From Planctomycetia bacterium (GTDB taxonomy: Bacteria; Planctomycetota; Planctomycetia; Pirellulales; Thermoguttaceae), in contig JAUNBG010000040.1 of NCBI GenBank assembly GCA_030527205.1, positions 1-33,171 of the forward strand: a stretch of 33,171 nt of DNA, written 5' to 3'. A program made the translations under genes and the position numbers. The notes beneath the pieces were generated by a model that was not told where the DNA came from, did not search any database, and saw only the letters and a list, made by a program, of their open reading frames with translations. Of this stretch, positions 25,795-33,171 are shown piece by piece; positions within the stretch are counted from its first letter, which is position 1; each line of letters starts with the position of its first letter.

Positions 25795-27198
25795 TCAATC
25801 GTTTGAAATTGGTTGCGGGTCATTTAAACGCATTAACATCCATTTTCCCTGAAAAAAACGAAAACCGTGAATGATCGAAAAAATGCAGATCCAAACCGTT
25901 AAAACCAGCCAACACCAATAGACTCCAAAATGATAATATTGAACGCCAATTATTGTCGGAAAAACTAAAAATGGACTCATTATCAACGTTACAAGCATAA
26001 TAAATCGAGTATCTCCTGCTCCTTTAATTGCGGAACAGAAAATAATGTTAATTGTATCGAAAAAGATATAGGCAGCAACAAAGCGAAGCAAAGTTATTGT
26101 CATTTCCCTTAACGGTTCAAAAGCTTCCGGATTCTGTTTCGTATAAGCCGTCAGAAGTAAATCGGGATAAAAAACAAATAGTAAAACAAAAAATCCTGAC
26201 AGGAACGTTGCGATTTCCATTGCGGAAATAGCCGCTCGACGCGCTAAATAAGGACGATTTTCGCCAAGATAATTCCCGACAAGCGTAACAACAGCAACGC
26301 CTGCTCCAATAATCGGCATAAAAGACAAACTGTTCAAATTAAAGGCAATTGCCGAAGCTGCATTTTCCTTTTCGCCAACCATTCCAATGAATTGGATAAA
26401 AATCGAACTTTGAACCATATCAATGACAAATTGAATGCTTCCCATTCCGCCGAAACGAAGCAGTTGAGTCATGGGTTGGCGATGAAAACCGAATCCGCTC
26501 CAGAATCCATAAAAATCTTTTTGGCGAGATTCCCAAATTATCGACGCAAAAAAACAGAAAAAACGAACCCATTGCGAAATGCTGGTTGCAATGGCCGCTC
26601 CCGCAACTCCCCAACGAAAATATCCATTGATTCCGAAGATTAAATAATAATCGAGAACTATATTCAAAAAAACGGCCAAAAGATTAACCGTCATAACGAT
26701 TCGCATTTTTTTTCGCCCGCAGAAAAAAGCAACCAGCGCCTCATTAGCGATCATTGGTCCAATTCCCCAAACGGAATAATAAAGATAAGTCGTTTCCAAA
26801 ATCGACATTTCTTCCGAATGGCGGAAAAAAAGAAAAATCGATTGAAAAAAGGGCGAAAACGCCAAAACAATGGGCATTGCAACAAAACCAAGCAGAATTC
26901 CCTGCCAAACTATTTTGCCTATTTTGTGATATTCTTTCGCGCCGTTATATTGAGAAACGAAAGCGTTCGCATAGCCTGCAATACTGAAAGGGAATGCAAC
27001 AAAAACCCAAATGAACATTCCTGCGGAAAAAGAAGCGCCCATAGCTCGCGTATCAAACCAGGTTAAAAAGACGCGATCGGCAAATTGCATTAAGGCAAAC
27101 GAAGCGGACGATATGATCATTGGCAGCGCAACAAGAATGATTTCTTTCGCTCCGGCTGGCCTTGACCACCAATTTTTCAAAAAATTGATCGAAAACAA
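25795..27198 (-). CDS. MATE-family multidrug/toxin efflux transporter
   Basis: The 467-residue protein is a polytopic inner-membrane antiporter with about 12 helices in two MatE halves. The first half opens EIILVALPMIISSASFALMQFADRVFL, which is the family's start; the second begins near RFGGMGSIQFVID. MATE proteins export cationic drugs or metabolites in exchange for Na+ or H+, and the substrate here cannot be told. The start is a TTG at 27198 with AAGAG 7 nt upstream; the frame is blocked by a TAG farther upstream and the next ATG is inside the first helix. It heads a minus-strand series with exbD, the helical-repeat protein and dprA. Confidence 0.93.
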   Translation of the reverse strand: MFSINFLKNWWSRPAGAKEIILVALPMIISSASFALMQFADRVFLTWFDTRAMGASFSAGMFIWVFVAFPFSIAGYANAFVSQYNGAKEYHKIGKIVWQGILLGFVAMPIVLAFSPFFQSIFLFFRHSEEMSILETTYLYYSVWGIGPMIANEALVAFFCGRKKMRIVMTVNLLAVFLNIVLDYYLIFGINGYFRWGVAGAAIATSISQWVRFFCFFASIIWESRQKDFYGFWSGFGFHRQPMTQLLRFGGMGSIQFVIDMVQSSIFIQFIGMVGEKENAASAIAFNLNSLSFMPIIGAGVAVVTLVGNYLGENRPYLARRAAISAMEIATFLSGFFVLLFVFYPDLLLTAYTKQNPEAFEPLREMTITLLRFVAAYIFFDTINIIFCSAIKGAGDTRFIMLVTLIMSPFLVFPTIIGVQYYHFGVYWCWLVLTVWICIFSIIHGFRFFQGKWMLMRLNDPQPISND

Positions 27199-27359
27199 GG
27201 AAATACTCTTTTCTGATGCTAATGCGGTTCTTAATTTGTAACTCTATTCAAAAATTAATTGAAATTTCAATAACGCAGAATCGGCAAGTTTGACAAGAAC
27301 GGGTTGATTTGTCAAGCAGAAGTCGAAATTTGTTGCCCAATTTGCTTCCGATATATTTA

Positions 27360-27457
27360 GAAAGTTCTAAAAAACCCTTTGGAGCGCTGACGTCTCGTCC
27401 GCATAACGACTTTATCCGAAATGCGTTTGTTAAATAATCTGAGTTTTTAGAACTTCC
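27360..27457 (-). repeat. dispersed palindromic repeat, copy D (inverted orientation)
   Basis: The terminal inverted repeats are GAAAGTTCTAAAAAA and TTTTTAGAACTTCC. Its reverse complement shares a 28-base block with the copy at 20857 (subfamily 2) and lacks the 11 bases that copy has before GCGGAC. It lies between rsmE and the MATE gene. Confidence 0.85.
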
Positions 27458-27524
27458 TGTTATTCTATCGAAAGGAGTCGGGATTGATCTTTCCAGGAAA
27501 AGACGGTTCTTTGTTGCTTTAATC

Positions 27525-28331
27525 TTATTCGTCCCAATGGAGAAAAAGAGCGGCGGCAACAATCGCGGCTGTTTCGACGCGATAAACCTGCGTTCCAAGG
27601 TCAAGCGTCATCCATTGATCGTCAAGAGCCGCTTGAACTTCTGAATCGGAAAATCCGCCGACCGGCCCAATGGCGATCAAAATATGTTGAGGAAAACCGT
27701 CGGGATGTTGCGAATATTTCTGAAAAAAGGATCCGAAATTCCATTGATCAAATTGTCCGTCAGCAATTGGATGCGACAAAATTGTTAATAAATTGGGCGG
27801 AAACAATTGATTCTGACCAATTCTCTCATTTGAAATGTCATTGTCAAAATCAATTCGTTCAGCGATTTCCTTGCGCGTCATTTTGGGGAGAATTTCCATA
27901 AGTTTCAAGCGTCCGCATTGTTTGGAGGCTTCGATAACCTGACGTTTAAGCCGTTCGATGACATTTTGGTCTATTTTTATATCGGAACGTTCCGTTTCCA
28001 AAGGAATAAATCGTTTGACGCCGAGTTCAGTCATTTTTTCGATTAACCATTTTTGTCGTTCTCCTTTTGGAAGAGCGACAGCCATTGTCAAATGCGTTTT
28101 CGGTTCTTTGGCTGTTTGACGCGTTTCCAAAATATCAAGTTGAGTCTTTTGGCGGTCAATTTGAGTAATTCGAGCAAGAAATTCTCGACCGCTGCCATCG
28201 AAAAGAAGAACTTCGTCGCCGACTTTTTGACGCATGACTTTCGTTAAATGCAACGTTTCTGCTTCGTCGAGAATAGCCTTTCCCAGCGCGAGTTGATCAT
28301 AATGACCCGAAATATAATAATGTTCGCTCAT
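27525..28331 (-). CDS. rsmE: 16S rRNA (uracil-1498-N3)-methyltransferase
   Basis: The 268-residue SPOUT-class enzyme methylates U1498 of 16S rRNA using AdoMet. An N-terminal PUA-like part (HLTKVMRQKVGDEVLLFDGSG) is followed by the SPOUT domain with KGERQKWLIEKMTELGV, ERSDIKI, QCGR, AIGPVGGFSDSE and LGTQVYRVETA. The usual GPEGG loop reads GPVGG here, and the usual LRTETA reads YRVETA; both are substitutions in the AdoMet-knot motifs. The ATG at 28331 is chosen for its AGGA about 7 nt upstream; a start 10 codons earlier is possible. A 14-bp palindrome lies about 80 nt upstream. Confidence 0.92.
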   Translation of the reverse strand: MSEHYYISGHYDQLALGKAILDEAETLHLTKVMRQKVGDEVLLFDGSGREFLARITQIDRQKTQLDILETRQTAKEPKTHLTMAVALPKGERQKWLIEKMTELGVKRFIPLETERSDIKIDQNVIERLKRQVIEASKQCGRLKLMEILPKMTRKEIAERIDFDNDISNERIGQNQLFPPNLLTILSHPIADGQFDQWNFGSFFQKYSQHPDGFPQHILIAIGPVGGFSDSEVQAALDDQWMTLDLGTQVYRVETAAIVAAALFLHWDE

Positions 28332-28408
28332 TCCATTTTCCTGAAAAGATTGAATGATCAATGAAATTTTGAATATTTTAATGCTTAATTGATATATTTT
28401 GAAAAACT

Positions 28409-28422
28409 TGAACTTAAGTTCA
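28409..28422. promoter_or_regulatory. 14-bp perfect palindrome upstream of rsmE
   Basis: TGAACTTAAGTTCA is a perfect palindrome lying 78 nt upstream of the rsmE start codon. It is the length expected of a dimeric regulator site. No regulator gene is adjacent. Confidence 0.3.
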
Positions 28423-28433
28423 TTGAAAAGTCA

Positions 28434-28450
28434 GACTGGGATCGCCAGTC
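28434..28450. other. 6-bp hairpin after the Gfo/Idh gene
   Basis: GACTGG (28434-28439) pairs with CCAGTC (28445-28450) around a 5-nt loop. It lies downstream of the minus-strand oxidoreductase gene and upstream of rsmE. No clear T-run follows on either strand, so it is not called a terminator. Confidence 0.3.
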
Positions 28451-28514
28451 CGGCAAGGGCGGGCGAATTATTAAAACGGAGAAAGCCTGTTGTCAACAGA
28501 CTTCGCTTAAACCA

Positions 28515-29846
28515 TTAAAACCCCCAACCGTCGCGATATTCTCGCGTCAAAAATTGATTGGCTTCGGGAAGGTTTTCGACTTTCATTTTGTCTGGATTCC
28601 AAAAAATCTCTTTTTGCCCTGCGTAATAGGAAACCGAAGCAAGAAGAACAGCCTCCGTTAAACAGCCTGCATATTCGAATTCGCAGAGCGGTTGGCGAGG
28701 ATCGTTTTGGCGGATTCCTTTGAGCCATTCCGCATGATGTCCGATTGAGTCTGGAATGGTTGGTTCAGGACGTTTGAATTCCAGGAATTTTTCTTCCGGA
28801 AAAAGAATATTTCGATCATAATCCAAAAGAAGTTTTCCTTCTGATCCGACGAATAAAATGGCTTGACCCCATTTGGGCATTCTATTTTCTCCCAAAATAG
28901 CGGGCGGATCGCCGATTGTCCAATGCAGAGCAAGCGGTTTTTCGGAATCGGGACGTTTGAACTGATATTCGACTTGAAGTCGCGGCGGCGTACAAGCCGG
29001 ATCAACCGGTTCTGAATTTTCCGGATCTTTTGCCCAAACGGAAATGGGAGTTCGAATGCCCAGACTCCAAAAAACAATATCGGTTAAATGACAGGCCATA
29101 TCGCCGAAACGACCATTTCCAAATTTTCGCCAAACGCGCCAACTGCCCGGCAGATAAACGGGATGATAATCGCAATACGGAACAGGTCCGAGCCATTGTT
29201 CCCAATGGATGTTTTTAGGGCATTCGACTTTATCGGTCGGCGGTTTGAGTCCAACGGCGCTTCCGCTTGTCCAAAGATAAACGTCGGTTATTTCTCCGAT
29301 CGCCCCTGATTGAATTAATTCGACAACGCGTCGATAATTGGAACCGGCATGAATTTGTGTTCCCATTTGCGTGACAATATTGTTTTCTCGAGCCGTTTTC
29401 TGCATCAAGCGAACTTCATTTATATTATAGGCGAGCGGTTTTTCGCAATAACAATGAATGCCGCGCTTCATGACAGCAATCGCTGCTGCCGCATGCGTAT
29501 GATCCGCTGTGCTGACAGTAATTCCGTCGAGTTGATCTCCCATTTGATCCAAAAGGTCGCGATAATCAAAAAAACGTTTGGCGTTCGGAAATCGTTTGCC
29601 AACCATTTCCAAATAATTGTCGTCGATATCGCAAATTGCGACAATATTTTCGCCGGAAACGCCGTCAACGTTAGCGCCGCCTCGATTGGCAACGCCAATG
29701 CAGGCGATATTCAATTTGTCCGAAGGATTGCGATCTTTCAAATAAGCAGGAGCAGCGAATAAATGGGGCGTTCGGACCAAAAGACCGGTTCCCATAACCG
29801 CCGACGTTTTAACAAAAGAGCGTCTATTCCATAATTTTGTATTCAT
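28515..29846 (-). CDS. Gfo/Idh/MocA-family oxidoreductase with Tat signal
   Basis: The 443-residue protein starts with a twin-arginine signal (NRRSFVKTSAVMGTG) and is probably folded with its cofactor and then exported. The Rossmann part follows (KLNIACIGVANRGGANVDGV), with the family's lysine-proline motif in CYCEKPLAY. The C-terminal half is the alpha/beta oxidoreductase domain. These enzymes use NAD(P) on sugars or polyols, and Tat-exported forms are abundant in planctomycetes. The substrate is unknown. The ATG at 29846 is preferred because TAGGA sits about 6 nt upstream and it puts the Tat motif at the N-terminus; it starts 9 nt downstream of the PHP hydrolase stop, so the two are one operon. 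Recent relatives act in glycoside cleavage. Confidence 0.9.
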   Translation of the reverse strand: MNTKLWNRRSFVKTSAVMGTGLLVRTPHLFAAPAYLKDRNPSDKLNIACIGVANRGGANVDGVSGENIVAICDIDDNYLEMVGKRFPNAKRFFDYRDLLDQMGDQLDGITVSTADHTHAAAAIAVMKRGIHCYCEKPLAYNINEVRLMQKTARENNIVTQMGTQIHAGSNYRRVVELIQSGAIGEITDVYLWTSGSAVGLKPPTDKVECPKNIHWEQWLGPVPYCDYHPVYLPGSWRVWRKFGNGRFGDMACHLTDIVFWSLGIRTPISVWAKDPENSEPVDPACTPPRLQVEYQFKRPDSEKPLALHWTIGDPPAILGENRMPKWGQAILFVGSEGKLLLDYDRNILFPEEKFLEFKRPEPTIPDSIGHHAEWLKGIRQNDPRQPLCEFEYAGCLTEAVLLASVSYYAGQKEIFWNPDKMKVENLPEANQFLTREYRDGWGF

Positions 29847-29854
29847 AATGATTC

Positions 29855-31183
29855 CTATTTTTCGTCTTGAATGAATTTTTCCCAACCGACCGGTTGAGTC
29901 CAGGCGGTTTCTGTTTCCGGAGTATGATTGTCGATAAACTTTGGTTTTTTGTCGGATGTAATTAAGGCGCGAACATAAAGATCGTCGTCGGCCAATTGAT
30001 AAGTTGCTTCGATTCCTTCCGTCGTTTGAAAAACTTTGCCGATATCATTAGAATATTCCGTAATCATTCTTGTCGGTTTATTTTGGGTATGACTTTTGAA
30101 TTCTTCTTCCGGAATCTCGGCAGGATCAAGATGATCAACTGTCGTTTGGTCGAAATCTTTTTTCGTTCCGATAAAATCAATTCGATAATGAACGCCGTCT
30201 TCCGGTTTGATTTTGACGGTCAGCGAACGTTTTTCCGCGTTATAAATAATATTGTCAAGCGTAACGCCGGTTGAAGTATAGAAATCGCCTTCTTTCATTG
30301 CCTGAACAATTTTATTGGCTTCGAGTTCATCGGCGCGAACGACGACATAAGTTAAGCCGGGATTGCAGCCAAAATCGCGAAAAACCAAATGATTATGAGA
30401 ATCGTCAGCGCCAGCGCAATAGATTGGATGATTTCCCTGAATAATACGGAATGCGCAAATAATATCCCAGAATTTATCGCGGCTGAATGCGTATGGATTG
30501 GGAGTAAAAATTTCTTTGCCGCAAGTATTTAACTCATAAAACCAGACTTCCGGGACTTCAATGAGGTCTTGCGGAACGATGTCATAATGAACCCAAAACG
30601 GATGATTCAACGTCCAAAGCGAATTCAGACCGTTTTGCGCTCCGCTTTCGTAACAGTTCTTTTGCCAAACCCTGGCGCATTCGGCAGGAGTTTCCAGCGG
30701 CGGGAAGGGAATCGTTTCCGCAATATTAATGACATTTGCGTGAACCGATTTCATGGACGAACCCTTGCCGATCGTTACATTCTGTTCGTGACCTGGAATC
30801 AAAAGAAATTTCCCGGGATCGTCGAGTTTCGATTTTAACTCGTCAATCGTCTTGAGACGAACAAAATGTTTGCCATCGATCTCTTTTTGTTCAACCCAAT
30901 CGCCATATTTATCGACATACGCTTTGACCTGCGGATGATCTGCGGCGATTTCCTTCCAACGGTCTTTGTTGGTTTGAAGCTGGGAATGGTCGGACGGAAC
31001 GATAAAATGATAGCCCATTTCCCGATGCAGATCAGCCATATATTCTGGAAAAACGTTTCCGTCGCTCCAGAATGTATGCATATGAATGCCGCCCTTATAC
31101 CAATTTTGGGCTTGACTGCTGACGGAAGCAAGAGTCCAAAAAACAATAGACAATAAAAAAACGGTCTGCCAGGTTGTTTTCAT
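29855..31183 (-). CDS. exported PHP-domain metallohydrolase (CehA/McbA-like)
   Basis: The 442-residue protein has a signal peptide (MKTTWQTVFLLSIVFWTLAS, cleavage near SSQA at ~26). The PHP metal-binding set follows: His34 and His36 (GIHMHTFWSDG, with Asp41), Asp65-His66 (PSDHSQ), the IPGHEQ segment, the LNHPFW histidine and the late GADDSHNH segment. CehA/McbA members cleave esters, carbamates or phosphoesters. The pairing with the Tat-exported oxidoreductase (8 nt between the stop and the next ATG) suggests periplasmic processing of one substrate. The C-terminal ~130 residues look like a beta-rich accessory region. AAGGAAAGG precedes the ATG. A PadR-type regulator gene lies upstream on the same strand. 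Confidence 0.85.
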   Translation of the reverse strand: MKTTWQTVFLLSIVFWTLASVSSQAQNWYKGGIHMHTFWSDGNVFPEYMADLHREMGYHFIVPSDHSQLQTNKDRWKEIAADHPQVKAYVDKYGDWVEQKEIDGKHFVRLKTIDELKSKLDDPGKFLLIPGHEQNVTIGKGSSMKSVHANVINIAETIPFPPLETPAECARVWQKNCYESGAQNGLNSLWTLNHPFWVHYDIVPQDLIEVPEVWFYELNTCGKEIFTPNPYAFSRDKFWDIICAFRIIQGNHPIYCAGADDSHNHLVFRDFGCNPGLTYVVVRADELEANKIVQAMKEGDFYTSTGVTLDNIIYNAEKRSLTVKIKPEDGVHYRIDFIGTKKDFDQTTVDHLDPAEIPEEEFKSHTQNKPTRMITEYSNDIGKVFQTTEGIEATYQLADDDLYVRALITSDKKPKFIDNHTPETETAWTQPVGWEKFIQDEK

Positions 31184-31261
31184 GGGAATTTTTCCTTTCC
31201 TTCATAAAAATAAAATAATTAAACGGAATAATGTTATCTTGAAACCGGAGCTGTTGCCCAA

Positions 31262-31274
31262 ATCGGTTACCGAT
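31262..31274. promoter_or_regulatory. inverted repeat ATCGGT-T-ACCGAT between padR and the PHP gene
   Basis: Perfect 6-bp arms flank one base. It lies about 80 nt upstream of the PHP hydrolase start and just after the PadR stop, in the only place a promoter for the PHP-Gfo/Idh pair could be. It is a candidate binding site for the adjacent regulator. Confidence 0.35.
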
Positions 31275-31304
31275 AAAATTTTTTGTTCGTTTTCTTCATC
31301 AATA

Positions 31305-31697
31305 TCAATTTGCGCAGGTTTTTTGAACCATTTGAGTAATGAATGATTGAAGATGAGTCAATTGCTCAAGATATTGTTTAAGCGTCTGATGCCATTTTTT
31401 TAAACAGATTTCTCCTTGTGACGTCAAATAATAGACTTTTTTTGCGGCGCCATGACGTTGATTTTGCCATTCGAATCGAACATAATCGGAGAGTTCAAGA
31501 TCAGCGAGAATTCGATAGATTCCGGATGTATCCGGCATACTGTCGCCACACCAACCGGATTTTTGAAGTTCCAAAGCCAGTTCGTAGCCATGTCGGGGCG
31601 AATCTTTTAATAACGCCATAATAGCTGGTCGAATCAATTTTGCCAAATTCCTGCCGGAACAAGGACAATCATTAAATGAATCGTTTGCTGAATTCAT
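31305..31697 (-). CDS. PadR-family transcriptional regulator
   Basis: The 130-residue protein has the winged-helix PadR core: LIRPAIMALLKDSPRHGYELA, then the SGIYRILADLE recognition helix, the wing YYLTSQGE and a C-terminal helix (LKKWHQTLKQYLEQL). PadR proteins usually repress a nearby transport or detoxification gene in response to a small molecule. Unusual for the family is a short N-terminal CPCSG motif (residues 11-15); with Cys50 and Cys98 it could bind a metal or sense redox state. It precedes the PHP hydrolase-oxidoreductase pair on the same strand, so it may control that pair. A 7-bp inverted repeat lies upstream (31759-31780). AGGA is about 10 nt before the ATG. Confidence 0.9.
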   Translation of the reverse strand: MNSANDSFNDCPCSGRNLAKLIRPAIMALLKDSPRHGYELALELQKSGWCGDSMPDTSGIYRILADLELSDYVRFEWQNQRHGAAKKVYYLTSQGEICLKKWHQTLKQYLEQLTHLQSFITQMVQKTCAN

Positions 31698-31758
31698 AAT
31701 AATTGTATCCTGATTTAAAAATAATTTTGCGCTAAAATAAAATATTGTTAATAAAATC

Positions 31759-31780
31759 TTTGATTTCTGAAATAATCAAA
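31759..31780. promoter_or_regulatory. 7-bp inverted repeat upstream of padR
   Basis: TTTGATT (31759-31765) and AATCAAA (31774-31780) flank an 8-nt spacer, about 60-80 nt before the PadR start. The spacing and size suit a dimeric winged-helix regulator, and autoregulation is common in this family. It is different from the site at 31262-31274. Confidence 0.3.
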
Positions 31781-31833
31781 AAGGTTATTTGCTTTAACTC
31801 GAAGCCGGAAGGCTTAACAGCGATTGCTTCAAA

Positions 31834-31940
31834 GAAGTTCTAAAAAGCGGTTTTTGGCAATAAACTCAATTCGGAAAATATCGCGAAAACCAGTTTCAAC
31901 GGACGGGACATCAGCGTTCCCGGCGGGTTTTGGAACTCCC
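31834..31940 (+). repeat. dispersed palindromic repeat, copy E
   Basis: It opens GAAGTTCTAAAAA and ends GGTTTTGGAACTCCC. Shared blocks GGCAATAAACT, ATTCGGAAAA and CGCGAAAACCAG place it in subfamily 1 with the copies at 15090 and 18711. It is the most diverged at its right end. It lies in the divergent gap between padR and the YTV-repeat gene. Confidence 0.82.
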
Positions 31941-32654
31941 TTTTCGCAATTTTATCGGGAAATAAGGGGAATGACAACCCCTAAAAAGAAAGGGGGCAAA
32001 GGAAAGATCGGAAAGTTTGTTACTTTTTCCGATTTCAGGAATTTTCAGCAAAAAACTCATGCTGCTGATTTATTTGTTGTAATTAATATATTGCTTATAA
32101 ACAAAAAATGTAATAATGAAAATGTTTGTTTTTTTGTTTTTGCCATATTGTTTATTTGACAAATTCATGATATATTGCTTATGTTGTGAATTATGTATTT
32201 TCTATGTATTTTTTTCAAACTAAAATAATAGAGTTCTTTATATTTATTTTTTCTTTTTTAACTAATGAATCCTATTAATTTTTCTCAAGAGCGGTTGCTT
32301 GTGTCGACGATAAACAACGAAAGAATAATTTTCATTTTATTTTAGTTGTATCGTTCGGAAAAAAATAAAATTGCTCAAATAAAAAATTAGAATCGCAATT
32401 CAATCGATTTTGAAAAAAGATATCCGATTTGTTTTTTAGGGAATATTATCCCGGCCCAGGGGGGGAATATCGGGAACAACGAAAAATATTCTTTAAACCC
32501 AACGACAAATGATAAATCAGGTACTTTGTGTCATCGAGGCAATTAAAATCGAAAAGAATAATGAGATAAAATTTAATGGAAATTTGTTAAACGGAGAAGC
32601 GACAAATTGCGGCTAAAGCAGTGAGCAGACCGTTAAAATATGAAGGAGGAAGGC
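31941..32654. other. gene-poor region upstream of the YTV-repeat gene
   Basis: No protein gene is supported: the 111-codon frame 31824-32159 runs through the dispersed repeat and has no ribosome-binding site. Visible structures are an 8-bp hairpin ATCGGAAA/TTTCCGAT (32007-32033) and a promoter-like pair at 32156-32185. There is a G-run after TATCCCGGCC near 32450. Confidence 0.4.
32156..32185 (+). promoter_or_regulatory. candidate promoter far upstream of the YTV-repeat gene
   Basis: A perfect TTGACA (32156-32161) is followed after 18 nt by TATGTT (32180-32185). If it serves the YTV-repeat gene the leader would be about 460 nt, which is long, so another promoter closer to the gene is possible. 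Confidence 0.35.
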
Positions 32655-33171
32655 ATGAAGAAAGTATTGGGATTGGCACTGTTGACAGCATTTATGTTGT
32701 TGTCAACAGTCGAAAATCAAGCGGAGGCCGCTTGGTGCGGGGCAGCTTCGTTTCGCTGGTGCAGGCCAATGGCTTGTGAGTTTGCCGAACAGCAATGTAT
32801 AGTCATGAAAACTTGCCGAAAAGTCGTTTTTGAACAGGAACAGGTAACCTGTTATCGAACGACATTCGAAAGAGTTGCCGTTCCGAAGCGAGTTTTGTGT
32901 ACGAAATACGTTCCGGAAATTTGCGCCAAAGAGGTTCAATATACAGTTTGTCGTCCAGTTTGGGAAACTCATAAAAAGACGGTCAGTCGAACGTTCTGCA
33001 AGCCGGTTTGGCAGGAATGTCAAAAGCAGGTTCCGTATACAATTTGCAAGCCGGTTTATGAGACGCGTCAGCGGACTTATACAGTTTGCAAGCCGGTTTG
33101 GCAGGAATGTCAAAAACAGGTTCCGTATACAATTTGCAAGCCGGTTTATGAGACGCGTCAGCGGACTTATA
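32655..33171 (+). CDS. exported cysteine-rich YTV-repeat protein, 3' end cut off by window
   Basis: The frame starts at an ATG with a very strong AAGGAGGAAGG site and is open to the window edge (172 codons). A signal peptide (MKKVLGLALLTAFMLLST, cleavage near AEA-A) is followed by a cysteine-rich part with regularly spaced Cys and aromatic residues (KTCRKVVFEQEQVTCYR). Then come repeats of CKPVWQEC...QVPYTI and CKPVYETRQRTYTV. This is the planctomycete YTV-type pattern of exported, probably disulfide-linked structural proteins whose role is not settled. The visible repeat unit is 30 residues. The strong ribosome-binding site and clean signal peptide suggest high expression. Confidence 0.88.
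   Translation, partial: MKKVLGLALLTAFMLLSTVENQAEAAWCGAASFRWCRPMACEFAEQQCIVMKTCRKVVFEQEQVTCYRTTFERVAVPKRVLCTKYVPEICAKEVQYTVCRPVWETHKKTVSRTFCKPVWQECQKQVPYTICKPVYETRQRTYTVCKPVWQECQKQVPYTICKPVYETRQRTY
33001..33171 (+). repeat. 90-bp in-frame tandem repeat inside the YTV gene
   Basis: The segment at 33001-33090 repeats from 33091 to the window edge with only one visible base change (AAG to AAA, both lysine). Each 90-bp unit encodes 30 residues made of a 16-residue and a 14-residue sub-repeat, each starting CKPV. The array continues past the window. Confidence 0.9.

Noticed and set aside
32007..32033. 8-bp hairpin ATCGGAAA/TTTCCGAT as a terminator
   Set aside because: No T-run follows it in either direction and no gene ends nearby.
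31824..32159. 111-codon frame upstream of the YTV gene
   Set aside because: Its first third is the dispersed repeat, and it has no translation signal.
32703..33113. 136-codon minus-strand frame at the right edge
   Set aside because: It is the antisense shadow of the YTV-repeat gene, kept open by the repeats.

Overview
The window looks like a piece of a planctomycete chromosome (Planctomycetota, possibly Pirellulales-like) with an AT-rich genome; GC content is roughly 40% by eye and lower between genes. The best lineage evidence is the exported cysteine-rich protein at the right edge, built of CKPVW/CKPVY repeats of the planctomycete YTV type. Supporting evidence is a small conserved-looking planctomycete-style protein (14380-14673), a DacZ-like diadenylate cyclase, and a Tat-exported Gfo/Idh oxidoreductase paired with an exported PHP hydrolase. 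No rRNA, tRNA, CRISPR array or intact insertion sequence was found.

Layout from left to right. A truncated Rpn-family PD-(D/E)XK protein (minus strand) is followed by about 1.4 kb without a recognisable gene. Then come a cysteine desulfurase and a very large three-domain lipid protein (lysophospholipid transporter + acyltransferase + acyl-ACP synthetase), both on the minus strand. Divergent from it is a plus-strand lipid cluster: rpmF-fabD-fabG-acpP-fabF. The usual plsX and fabH genes are absent from this cluster. Two copies of one inverted repeat (TGACAT-N11-ATGTCA) lie between the two lipid units, one of them inside the rpmF promoter, which suggests shared control. Next are an orphan D12-class adenine methyltransferase, a structured non-coding stretch, a 97-residue protein, a diadenylate cyclase, and a regulator that resembles a sigma-54 activator but has lost the ATPase and GAFTGA motifs. 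A zinc-ribbon protein, tadA and a TIM-barrel isomerase/epimerase-like protein follow.

From 21 kb to 31.7 kb everything is on the minus strand. In transcription order: padR-type regulator, exported PHP hydrolase, Gfo/Idh oxidoreductase, rsmE, MATE exporter, ExbD/TolR protein, a 973-residue exported helical-repeat protein and dprA. The right edge is a gene-poor 950 bp region and the start of the YTV-repeat gene.

The most unusual feature is a family of five roughly 100-110 bp intergenic repeats (15090, 18711, 20857, 27360, 31834). They have inverted ends (GGAAGTTCTAAAAA / TTTTTAGAACTTCC), occur in both orientations, and fall into two subfamilies. They look like an ERIC- or MITE-like element family. 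Several CDS starts were moved downstream of the longest open frame because a better ribosome-binding site, signal peptide or conserved N-terminus supports the internal start. Family assignments rest on motifs read by eye; no database search was run.
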